From: Allochromatium palmeri
GTDB lineage: Bacteria; Pseudomonadota; Gammaproteobacteria; Chromatiales; Chromatiaceae
Assembly: GCF_009720725.1 (NCBI RefSeq)
Contig: NZ_WNKT01000005.1
Coordinates: forward strand, 62,001-126,000
DNA length: 64,000 nt
Reading direction: 5' to 3'
Shown here: positions 56,537 to 64,000 of the stretch, one piece after another
How the letters are laid out: every line of letters begins with the position of its first letter
Numbering within the stretch: position 1 is the stretch's first letter
Program-made: the position numbers and the translations under genes
Notes under the pieces: generated by a model
What the model was told of the DNA's origin: nothing
Databases searched by the model: none
The model's input: the letters and a program-made list of their open reading frames with translations, nothing else

Positions 56537-59092
56537 TCAGACTGTCTCGACCAACGCCAGATAGCGCGCGGCGATCGCCCGCCAGTCCAGTGGCGCGACA
56601 AAGTCGCGCGCGGCCGCTCCCAGCCGCGCGCGCCGTGCGGAATCGGCCAGCAACTCAGCCACCGCCTGAGCAAAGGCATCGTGGTCGTCGACGATCAGAG
56701 CCTCGACCCCCGAGGTGATCGGGATGCCCTCGGCGCCCTTGGCGGTGCTCACGACGGCGAGTCCAGCGGCGAAATAGTCGAGAATCTTCATGCGCGTGCC
56801 CCCGCCCTTCTGCAACGGCACCACGGCCAGATCCGCGCCCTTGAGATAGGGCGCGACCGATTCGACCGGGCCGGTGAAGCGCAGACGCGGATGGAGTTCA
56901 CGCGCCGGCGGATGCGCACCGATCGCCAGCACGGTCACCGCCACGCCCAGCTGTTCGAGTCGCGGCAGGATCTCGCCCGCCATGACCTCCATCGCTTCCA
57001 GGTTGGGCGGATAAAGATAGATGCCGTGATAGACCAGGATGGCGTCCTCGGTCGGGATGTCATAGCGCGCATGGAGATCCAGCGGCTCGGCACGCTCGAA
57101 GCCGTCGAGATCGACCCCATGCGGAATGTGATGCAGACGCTCGGGGGCCACGCCATCGGCCAGCAAACGCTGGCGATCGGCCTCGGAGACGACGATGACT
57201 GCATCCGAGCGGTTGCACCAGCCCAGTTCGATCTTGCGCAGCATGTCATAGCCATGCCGGGACAGATCCGGCACCTGATCGGCCAGACGCTGATACTCGA
57301 CATTGTGCTCGACCAGGAGCGCGCGGCCGCCCAGGAGATCGCGTGCCCAGCAGGTCGCGCGCCCATAGGCGGGGAACTCGGCCTGATAGACACGCGCGCC
57401 GGTACGCAGCGCCAGATAGAGCGTGCGTGCGATGAAGCTCCAATCGGCGGTTGGACGATAGAGAAAGGCATCGTCTGCCGGGATGCCGGAATCGAGCAGG
57501 ACGGCGCGCACCTGCTCCGGGTCCGGTCCGAGCGCACTCAGCCAGCGCGGAAAAGCACGCTCGACAACCTGTCCCTGACGCACCTCGTGATAGCAGGCGC
57601 GGTCCTCGCTGAGCAGATAGACAGCCTCGACCGCGAACGAGAGTCCCCAGGCGGTGCGCTCGATCTTGACCGCCGCGCCATGGTTGGTCGGGCGGATGTC
57701 CGAGCGCGAGACCAGGATCACGGCACGGCGCCGGCCAAGACGACCGATTCCGCGCGTCAGCGTCGTGACGAGCGGTTTGAGCCAGGGCCGCGCCCGGCCT
57801 AACGCAGCGCGCGCCAGCGTCTTGAGCCGTGCGGACGCGGTGGGCGCCTGCGTATCGACGACCGGCGCGCTCGCGACAGCGGGCACAGTGGAGACTTCGC
57901 CGGCCATTGCGGACGGCGCCGGCGGCTCCAGATCGATCAGCGGTTTGCCCGGACAGGCGCGGGTCGGTGCGGCCAGGAACGCGAGCACGGGCTGGATGGT
58001 TCGAGCATAGTGGAAACGCTCCTCGACCAGCTTCAGCGCATTGGCCGACTTGACCGCGATCGACTCGGGATGCGCCAGGATTCTGGCGATCAACCCGTCG
58101 ATATCCTCGACCCGTTCGACAACCCAGCCGGCATCATAGTCGCGCACCAGCCCGGCCAGCTCGGTATAGCCGTTACAGATCAGCGGCAGACCCAGGCTCA
58201 GGAACTCCATGGCGCGGAACGACTGACTGTGCCAGCGCTCGGGGTTCTCATCGGCCAGTTCCAGCCCGATATGACAGTCGCGGCGCAGATTGTCGCGCAG
58301 CGCACCATAGGGCTGGAGGCCATGACGCTCGACGATAGACTCCGGCCAGGTCTGTTCACGCTCGCCGAGCGCCGGCGGCGGCTGATCGGCGGCATAGACA
58401 TACTGTCCCGAGAACATCATCAGTCCCGCCCGCCCCTGACCATGACGCTCCAGCGCCCACACCAGCGGATCGAGCCAGTCCTCGGTACGGCGCCAGGGCC
58501 AGGAGACACCGCCGGCGACCAGACACAACCGGGTGTCAGGGGTATAACTCAGGGGTTGATATGACTCGAAGCCTGCCGAAATGGGCAGCACATCGATCGG
58601 CGCGCCGGCGCGACAGTCGAATCCGGCCAGCAGCAGCCAGGGCAGCAGAAAACTGGCCTGACGCTGGTTGCCGACCAGGAAGCGATCGGCGCGCCGATAA
58701 CAGCGGAGCGTGCGTCGGACCTCGTCGGCCAGATCCAGATGCGCCTGATACATGGCTTCCAAAATCCGAGGCGCCACCACGTCGAGCACGATCGGCACCG
58801 CGAGCGACTCGGGCAGGAGTTCGATCAGCTCCCAATAGCCCAGGATCAGCACGTCCGGCGCCTCGGCATCGATCAGGGCCGCCAGCGTCTCGCGATCGGT
58901 ATAACAGCGCGCACTCAGACCGCGTTCGGCGATCAGCGCCGTCGGCTCGCCCAACGCCTCGGGATAGACCTGCACGACCGAGTGACCGGCCTCGATGAGT
59001 CCGAGCGCCAACCCATGGGCACGGACGCTGTTGCCTGAAGCAATGCGTGCGGGGTCGAGCGGTTCGCCGTGGGTGATAAGCAGAATCTTCAT
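56537..59092 (-). CDS. Two-domain glycosyltransferase (GT-B, GT4-like halves)
   Basis: An 851-residue cytosolic protein with two glycosyltransferase-like modules. Module 1 (about 1-370) begins KILLITHGEPL and contains FRAMEFLSLGLPLICNG. An Ala/Pro-rich linker (about 375-430) precedes module 2 (about 455-850), a GT4 domain with VEHNVEYQRLAD, HIPHGVDL, LVYHGIYLYPP and GGGTRMKILDYFAAG. No membrane helix is seen. It overlaps the larger upstream gene by 4 bases (ATGA). Sugar donors and acceptor are unknown. Its place downstream of chemotaxis/motor genes suggests surface or flagellar glycosylation. Confidence 0.85.
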   Translation of the reverse strand: MKILLITHGEPLDPARIASGNSVRAHGLALGLIEAGHSVVQVYPEALGEPTALIAERGLSARCYTDRETLAALIDAEAPDVLILGYWELIELLPESLAVPIVLDVVAPRILEAMYQAHLDLADEVRRTLRCYRRADRFLVGNQRQASFLLPWLLLAGFDCRAGAPIDVLPISAGFESYQPLSYTPDTRLCLVAGGVSWPWRRTEDWLDPLVWALERHGQGRAGLMMFSGQYVYAADQPPPALGEREQTWPESIVERHGLQPYGALRDNLRRDCHIGLELADENPERWHSQSFRAMEFLSLGLPLICNGYTELAGLVRDYDAGWVVERVEDIDGLIARILAHPESIAVKSANALKLVEERFHYARTIQPVLAFLAAPTRACPGKPLIDLEPPAPSAMAGEVSTVPAVASAPVVDTQAPTASARLKTLARAALGRARPWLKPLVTTLTRGIGRLGRRRAVILVSRSDIRPTNHGAAVKIERTAWGLSFAVEAVYLLSEDRACYHEVRQGQVVERAFPRWLSALGPDPEQVRAVLLDSGIPADDAFLYRPTADWSFIARTLYLALRTGARVYQAEFPAYGRATCWARDLLGGRALLVEHNVEYQRLADQVPDLSRHGYDMLRKIELGWCNRSDAVIVVSEADRQRLLADGVAPERLHHIPHGVDLDGFERAEPLDLHARYDIPTEDAILVYHGIYLYPPNLEAMEVMAGEILPRLEQLGVAVTVLAIGAHPPARELHPRLRFTGPVESVAPYLKGADLAVVPLQKGGGTRMKILDYFAAGLAVVSTAKGAEGIPITSGVEALIVDDHDAFAQAVAELLADSARRARLGAAARDFVAPLDWRAIAARYLALVETV

Positions 59093-62000
59093 CCCTCAGG
59101 CTCCATGAGCAGCCGCTCCAGTGTGGCGCGCGCGAGTCGGCGCGAGAAATGGTGCTCGATGTTGTCGAGTCCGGCACGCGCCAGGTGCTCCCACAGCGAG
59201 GGTTCACGATAGAGCCGGATCACAGCGGCAGCAAAGGCGGCGGCATCTTCGCCGATCAGGATGTCCGTCTCGGCGCTCAGGGACATACCCTCAGCTGCGC
59301 AAGGCGTGGCCACCACCGGCACACCATAGGCCATGCTCATGTTGATCTTGCCCTTGACCCCGGCCCCATAGCGAAGCGGCGCGATCGACAGACGCGCGCG
59401 TTCGAAATAGGGCGTGACGTTTTCGACATAGCCGGTGATGCACAGACCCCGGCTCGGATCGTCGAGCGCTTGGATCGTCTCCGGTGGACGGCTGCCGATG
59501 ATGAAGGTCGGCACCTGGCCCAGTTCAGCCTCGACCAGCGGCAGGATCTCCTTGACGTAGTAACGCACGGCATCGACGTTCGGGTCGTGGTTGAAGCCGC
59601 CGATGAAGACGATGGCATCGCGTTCGTCGAAGCCGGCCGGTGTCGGGTGGGTGTCGTGGATGTTGCTCAGGATCTCCAAGCGTGCCTCCGGCGCCTCGCG
59701 CGCCAGCAGTTCGCGCTCGATGGGACTGACGACCAGGGTCAGGTCGGTGCGCGCGATCAGATCGAGTTCCTGCTGACGGCGTCGGGCGGCACGCTTGACG
59801 GCCGCCGGATCCTTCTTGAGTTCAGCCTCACGCTGCTCGCGCAAAAAGTGCAGATCCACGGTATCGAACCAGACCTCGGCTTGGGGCGCATAGTGTCTGA
59901 CGGTATCAAGGAACTGACTGGCGACATTCGCCCGGCTCAGGATCACCAGATCGTATTCATCGCCACGCGCTTGAAGATGGGCGTGGATCGACTCGATGCC
60001 GGGCGCGGCGAGCACCTCCACCCCACGCCGCTGGAGCGCGGAACCATAGGGCTCGACGTATTCGAGATTGGAGGGTGCAAAACCCACATGCCAGCCGAGC
60101 GCCAGAAAGGTCTCCAGCAGATTGAACATGCGCAGCGAGCCTGAATCCTGGTCCGGGGTCAGCATCACGGCGTCGATCACCAGGACACGCCGCTGATTGG
60201 CCGCATCCAGTGCGCTCGGCGTGGCCGCTCCCTGGTCTGGGCGTACCAGCGTCACCTCGGGCTGATAGAGAATGCTCTGACCCTGCGCGCGCAGCTGCTC
60301 CAGGAGTTCAGGCATCTCAGTTGGACGGCGGTCCGCGCTCAGCGCCGATTCCAGAGCGCGCCGATTCAGCAACAATCCGATCTCCGAGGCGGATTCCAGA
60401 ACACGCGGATAGTTGTATTCGGGCGCCTGCGGATCGCCGCCGGCCCCCATCGGCCAGCACTGGCCATCCGGGGCACGTCGCCGTCCCGCTTCGAGCAGCC
60501 GGCCATCGCCGCCAACCAGCTTGGCGCTGATCGCACCGACGGCGAGTGCGTCGCCGTCGGCCTGCCGAGTGCTCTGGAGCAGACGCCACAGCCAGTCGCG
60601 TGGCCTGGCTTCCAGACAGTCGAGCCGCATGACCCATTCGGCACTGGAGGCGTCGAGCACGGTCTCGAAACGCTCCATGAGGTCTGCGTCCGGGTCGAGC
60701 GCGAGATGACGGGCCTCGGGTGCCCAGCGCTCCAGCAGCTCACCGAGCGCATGGCCCGGCGGATGCAGGAAGATCGGCACAAATGGTGGCGTGTAACGGC
60801 TCTGATTCAGTTCATCCAGCAGCCAAAAGGTCTGGATACAGATCTGTTCGAGATCGATCAGCAGGGCGACCTGCGGCTGTGGCTGGGGATTGAGTCGCAG
60901 CGCGGCGATGCGTGCGACCTGCCAGAGCGCGCCAAGACCCGGAGGCCGCGGCCCGTTTGCTCGGCTCAGCTTGGCCGTAAGCGCACGCGCGACCGGCCCA
61001 GGGCCATGGAAGCGGATGATCTCGCTGAGATGCTCGACATGTGACCCGAGACGCGAAACCGGACCCGAGAGCGGCGCAAAGGCCGACTGGAACCAGCGAT
61101 AGGGAGCGTTCAAGGGGCGACTGGCGAGATCGGTCAGCCACAGGAGACGTCCCGTCAACGCGCGCTGGTGCGCCAGATCGTCGCGACACTGAACAGCCTC
61201 ACGCAGCGACTGGATACCGAGCAGATCGAGCAGTTCGCGCTCGGTGCGGCGCGCCGACTCCAAGGCACGATAACGCGCGTCGCTGTTGAGGAGGCGCTCA
61301 TGCAATCCCTGGATCTGTTCATCGAGCACACGCTTCTCGGCGGCCAGCAGCGCATGGCGGATCTTCCAGTCCTCGCGTTCGCGGCGCAGTTCGTGGGTCT
61401 GCTCGACCAGCGCACGATTCTCGGCTGCGCAGTGATCGCGTAGCTGATGATACATAGGTTGATGCTTGGCAGCGTCGACCAGGCCGAGCACCTGCTCGAT
61501 TGTCCAGCGCGGACGCCATTTGTCGAAAAAGGCCGCCAGCCCGCGCTCCAGTCGCGCATCATTCCGGCTCAGACCGAATCCGCTCGCACTCTGGATGCGG
61601 TAGACGCCCGTCACGCGCTCGACATGGATCAGCGGCGTGAGCGCGCTCAACTGGACCCAGAAGTCCCAGTCCTCGTAGACCTCCAGCGACTCATCGAAAA
61701 GCAGCGACTCACCGACCAGCGCACGCGCAAAGAGCACGGCATGGATCGGCAGATAGTTCTCGAACAGGAGGCGCAGCGGATCATAGGGTTGATTGAAGAC
61801 ATGCGCGATCTCCCAGCCACCCTTGGCCGTTGGACGCCGGCACTCGATCCCGGCATAGGCGGCCAGAGCGCCCTCGGTGGCCTGGATGGCCTCGACCAGA
61901 CCGGCGACATGCTCGGGCAGGAGCCAGTCGTCGTCATCGAGAAAGAGCAGCAGGTCGCCCTGAGCTGAATCCAAACCCAGATTGGCCGCCGCGCCACGTC

Positions 62001-62232
62001 CCAGGCGGCGCCCGCTGGAGACCAGGCGTGTCGAAAAAGCGCCGCACGCGGCGCTCGCGTCGAGTTCACCGCTTCCCCGAACATCGATCAGCACGACCTC
62101 GATGTGAGGATAGGTCTGGGCCGCGACCGAGTCGAGCGTCTCGACCAGGGTCTCACGCCCCATGGTGCGGATCAGGATCGAGATGAGAGGATGGGCGGGG
62201 AGATCGAATCGTTCCGGATGGGGACGGCTCAT
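59089..62232 (-). CDS. Giant multi-domain glycosyltransferase (GT2, GT2-like and GT4)
   Basis: A 1047-residue protein. Module 1 (about 14-235) is GT2: SILIRTMGRETLVETLDS, then FLDDDDW with the metal-binding Asp residues and EDWDFW. A helical or coiled segment (about 260-345) follows. Module 2 (about 450-690) resembles the latter part of a GT2 domain (GAISAKLVGGDGRLLEAG). Module 3 (about 690-1047) is a GT4-type domain with GVKGKINMSMAYGVPVVATP. Three enzymes in one chain suggest assembly of a defined oligosaccharide. The start is 68 bases after the DUF2802 gene. Confidence 0.85.
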   Translation of the reverse strand: MSRPHPERFDLPAHPLISILIRTMGRETLVETLDSVAAQTYPHIEVVLIDVRGSGELDASAACGAFSTRLVSSGRRLGRGAAANLGLDSAQGDLLLFLDDDDWLLPEHVAGLVEAIQATEGALAAYAGIECRRPTAKGGWEIAHVFNQPYDPLRLLFENYLPIHAVLFARALVGESLLFDESLEVYEDWDFWVQLSALTPLIHVERVTGVYRIQSASGFGLSRNDARLERGLAAFFDKWRPRWTIEQVLGLVDAAKHQPMYHQLRDHCAAENRALVEQTHELRREREDWKIRHALLAAEKRVLDEQIQGLHERLLNSDARYRALESARRTERELLDLLGIQSLREAVQCRDDLAHQRALTGRLLWLTDLASRPLNAPYRWFQSAFAPLSGPVSRLGSHVEHLSEIIRFHGPGPVARALTAKLSRANGPRPPGLGALWQVARIAALRLNPQPQPQVALLIDLEQICIQTFWLLDELNQSRYTPPFVPIFLHPPGHALGELLERWAPEARHLALDPDADLMERFETVLDASSAEWVMRLDCLEARPRDWLWRLLQSTRQADGDALAVGAISAKLVGGDGRLLEAGRRRAPDGQCWPMGAGGDPQAPEYNYPRVLESASEIGLLLNRRALESALSADRRPTEMPELLEQLRAQGQSILYQPEVTLVRPDQGAATPSALDAANQRRVLVIDAVMLTPDQDSGSLRMFNLLETFLALGWHVGFAPSNLEYVEPYGSALQRRGVEVLAAPGIESIHAHLQARGDEYDLVILSRANVASQFLDTVRHYAPQAEVWFDTVDLHFLREQREAELKKDPAAVKRAARRRQQELDLIARTDLTLVVSPIERELLAREAPEARLEILSNIHDTHPTPAGFDERDAIVFIGGFNHDPNVDAVRYYVKEILPLVEAELGQVPTFIIGSRPPETIQALDDPSRGLCITGYVENVTPYFERARLSIAPLRYGAGVKGKINMSMAYGVPVVATPCAAEGMSLSAETDILIGEDAAAFAAAVIRLYREPSLWEHLARAGLDNIEHHFSRRLARATLERLLMEPEG

Positions 62233-62300
62233 CGCGTGTCGAAATGGCTCAATAGAAGATCATCGAGCCACGGATGATACACCATGCCAATCAAGCGGGT

Positions 62301-62759
62301 TTAGCGTGTGACGGACGAATCGCGCACGAGGCTGGTGCTATGCAGACTGAACAGCAGATCGACCTCGGCATGGGTCAGGCCGCAGAGTTTACGGACCTCA
62401 CTACGTCCACGCCCGAGACGGATCAGTTCGATGGCCTGGACATAGAGTCCTTCGTCGACGTTTCGCAAACGCAGCTCGCTTTGCTGATCGGCGAGTCGAT
62501 CGAGCGCACGCTTGACGCTGGACTGATGCTGACCTTGATCGATGACGTCATCGGCCACCGCCTTGATCGCGCCATGCAGGGAGAGTATCGAGGTATTGAG
62601 TTCCAACTGCTCGTGGCGCATCACGCGCATCCGCTCTTCCAGGGTGCGGAGCTGCGTTCGGGCGCGAACGGCCAGCCAACCGGCCAGCACCGCGATGAGC
62701 AGCGCCGGCAGCGCGACCCAAAGCGCATCAATCCGGATCGCGTCGATCAAACCATCCAT
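62301..62759 (-). CDS. DUF2802 family protein
   Basis: A 152-residue protein with one N-terminal TM helix (about 13-29) and a cytosolic part: a coiled region followed by the DUF2802-like C-terminus VDEGLYVQAIELIRLGRGRSE and RKLCGLTHAEVDLLFSLH. DUF2802 proteins typically sit beside cheW and motC/motD in polar-flagellated gammaproteobacteria; the same neighbourhood is seen here. Role unknown. The Arg-rich gene lies 9 bases upstream. Confidence 0.82.
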   Translation of the reverse strand: MDGLIDAIRIDALWVALPALLIAVLAGWLAVRARTQLRTLEERMRVMRHEQLELNTSILSLHGAIKAVADDVIDQGQHQSSVKRALDRLADQQSELRLRNVDEGLYVQAIELIRLGRGRSEVRKLCGLTHAEVDLLFSLHSTSLVRDSSVTR

Positions 62760-62768
62760 CGCCGGGAT

Positions 62769-63182
62769 TCAAGCATAGTCGTCAATGATACCTCGGCCTC
62801 GGACGACCGGGCGCTGTGCGTCCGGGCGCTTCGCTCGCATCTCGCTGAGGCGGCGTAAGCCGGCTCGCCGATCCACCGATCGTCGATCGCCTTGGCGCCG
62901 ATCATTCTGACGGCGTTCATGCACACGCCGGTCTCCGTCTGGACGATCGTCCAGGCGCCGTTCCTCTGCGCGACGTTCATGGATACGCCGCTCTCCGAGC
63001 CGGCGCTCGGTGAACCGACGCTCTTGGGTACGGCGCTCGTCGCGGCGCTGACGACGGCGATCGGAACGCCGACGCAACAGCCAGGTACGCTGCTGTTGCA
63101 GTTGGCGTTCCTGATCGTCTTCCGGCGCCCGCGAGGGTGTTTGGGCCTGAACCGGCCTCACGTCTCTGATGGGCTCGCTCAT
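62769..63182 (-). CDS. Arginine-rich repeat protein (ERR/DRR repeats)
   Basis: A 137-residue protein that I do not recognise. Residues 35-110 are a low-complexity, strongly charged array in which Arg-Arg recurs every 5 to 7 residues (ERRFTERRLGERRIHERR, GDRRVHERRQNDRR). It could be a helical or nucleic-acid- or membrane-binding linker. No hydrophobic segment is seen. The ATG at 63182 is used; the frame extends to 63206 without a better site. Its position between cheW and DUF2802 suggests a flagellar or chemotaxis accessory role, but the composition also leaves room for a non-expressed open frame. Confidence 0.6.
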   Translation of the reverse strand: MSEPIRDVRPVQAQTPSRAPEDDQERQLQQQRTWLLRRRSDRRRQRRDERRTQERRFTERRLGERRIHERRAEERRLDDRPDGDRRVHERRQNDRRQGDRRSVDRRAGLRRLSEMRAKRPDAQRPVVRGRGIIDDYA

Positions 63183-63286
63183 GGCTGACTCTCGAACACA
63201 CAGCACAGGTGTTATGACAACAGCTTACTGAAGGCATCGGCTTGCGGCGCCAAAACATGAGCGATGGCTGGTGCGGACGTCCAGTT

Positions 63287-63769
63287 TCAAAAATCCCGCA
63301 AACTCGCCCACTCCTCGTCGGAAAGCAGCTTGTTGAGATCGATCAGGATGGTCAGACCGTCATCTGAACTGGTGACACCCAGGATGAAACGACTGGTCTG
63401 ATCGTTGCCGACAGCAGGGGCTGGATCGATCGCGGCCACCGGGATCTGCACCACCTCGGCCACTGAGTCGACCAGGATGCCGATGTTCTGGTTGTCGACA
63501 TCGATGATCACAATCCGCGAGGCATCGTCCGGGTCACGCACCGGCAGCGAGAGACGCCGACGCGCATCGATCACCGTCACCACGTCGCCGCGCAGGTTGA
63601 TGATGCCCAGGATGTAGTCGGGCACGCCGGGGACGGGCGCGATCTCGGTGAGCTTGAGCACTTCCTGGACCTGAAGCACATCAATGGCATAGGTCTCGTC
63701 GGACAGGCTGAAGGTCACATAGGACGAGGAGCCTCCCAGGTGGCTTGCCTGCGAATCAGATGCGGTCAT
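63287..63769 (-). CDS. cheW: Chemotaxis coupling protein CheW
   Basis: A 160-residue scaffold protein that links receptors and CheA. Family stretches: YVTFSLSDETYAIDVLQVQEV, PGVPDYILGIINLRGDVVTVID, NIGILVDSVAEVVQI and ILIDLNKLLSDEE. Normal length. It lies 31 bases after the motD-like gene on the same strand. Confidence 0.95.
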   Translation of the reverse strand: MTASDSQASHLGGSSSYVTFSLSDETYAIDVLQVQEVLKLTEIAPVPGVPDYILGIINLRGDVVTVIDARRRLSLPVRDPDDASRIVIIDVDNQNIGILVDSVAEVVQIPVAAIDPAPAVGNDQTSRFILGVTSSDDGLTILIDLNKLLSDEEWASLRDF

Positions 63770-63800
63770 GGTATTTGTTCTCGGTTCATCGTTGTTGGCG

Positions 63801-64000
63801 TCACTGGATCCGGCCGATTCCGGCCTCCAGATCGGATGTCAGCGGCTCGGGTTCAGTCCGCTCGCTGGAGCGCGCCTGTTGTAGACCTGGCAACACGATC
63901 ACCGCAACCCGCCGGTTACGCGCACGCCCGGTCTCGGTCGTGTTGCTCTCGAGGGGGTGGAACTGGCCATAGCCGATGGCGGCCATGCGCTCGGGATCCA
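63801..64000 (-). CDS. C-terminal end of an OmpA-like motor protein (MotB/MotD type), cut by the window
   Basis: Only the last 66 codons are in view; the frame is open to the right edge. DPERMAAIGYGQFHPLESNT and GRARNRRVAVIVLP are the peptidoglycan-binding OmpA C-terminal motif of MotB-type stators. The neighbouring cheW and DUF2802 genes match the motC-motD-parA-cheW-DUF2802 arrangement of polar-flagellated gammaproteobacteria, so MotD is the most likely identity; the rest of the gene would decide. Confidence 0.8.
   Translation of the reverse strand, partial: DPERMAAIGYGQFHPLESNTTETGRARNRRVAVIVLPGLQQARSSERTEPEPLTSDLEAGIGRIQ

Overview
The window is a chromosomal segment of a high-GC gammaproteobacterium, most likely a purple sulfur bacterium (Chromatiaceae) close to Allochromatium. 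The strongest pointer is the 83-codon 2[4Fe-4S] ferredoxin at 22926-23177. From memory it differs from the classical Chromatium vinosum ferredoxin at only about three positions, so this looks like a close relative rather than the same strain. A sigma-54-type promoter in front of cowN (CO protection of nitrogenase), cytochrome c4, Sco1/PCuAC copper proteins and a pyrophosphate-dependent phosphofructokinase fit this setting.

Layout, left to right. 1-2820: a penicillin-binding protein 5/6-type carboxypeptidase (cut by the window edge), D-amino acid aminotransferase, ybeD and lipB in one tight operon. 2828-4822: cowN and a Cys-rich exported protein of unknown function. 4996-8644: an orphan solute-binding protein, a sensor kinase and a PAP2 phosphatase, apparently co-transcribed. 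8620-12468: Uma2 protein, HD-GYP response regulator, haem-type diguanylate cyclase and PilZ protein. 12588-16057: Sco1, PCuAC, cytochrome c4 and an MFS carrier. 16081-22604: PAS-GGDEF-EAL protein, CheB-CheR-PAS fusion and a membrane glycosyltransferase. 22926-27175: ferredoxin, coaD, rsmD and an inactive/active M16 peptidase pair. 27176-36840: an AT-richer island with a choice-of-anchor-A type secreted protein followed by bcsA-bcsB-bcsZ-bcsC (cellulose). 36934-39970: ftsY-ftsE-ftsX. 39978-44568: rph-rdgB-yggS-proC-yggT-yggU-endonuclease-like gene on the minus strand. 44569-45476: a noncoding region with an IS200/IS605-like structured element and the porin promoter. 45477-53238: porin, rpiA, 5-formyl-THF cyclo-ligase, 6S RNA, zapA, zapB-like, ygfB, pepP and two ubiquinone hydroxylases. 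53346-56529: PPi-phosphofructokinase, pyrophosphatase, moaC, engB. 56537-64000: two very large multi-domain glycosyltransferases downstream of DUF2802, an Arg-rich repeat protein, cheW and the end of a motD-like gene.

How the parts fit: cyclic di-GMP is a theme. The window encodes its synthesis (GGDEF), breakdown (EAL, HD-GYP) and reception (a PilZ protein and the PilZ domain of BcsA), with cellulose production as a plausible output. The most unusual items are the cellulose/adhesin island that appears to split the common M16/rsmD-ftsYEX neighbourhood, the lone sigma-54-type cowN unit, the structured element abutting rph, a ygfB gene with no normal start codon, and the giant glycosyltransferases behind flagellar/chemotaxis genes. 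All identifications come from reading motifs; no database search was run.
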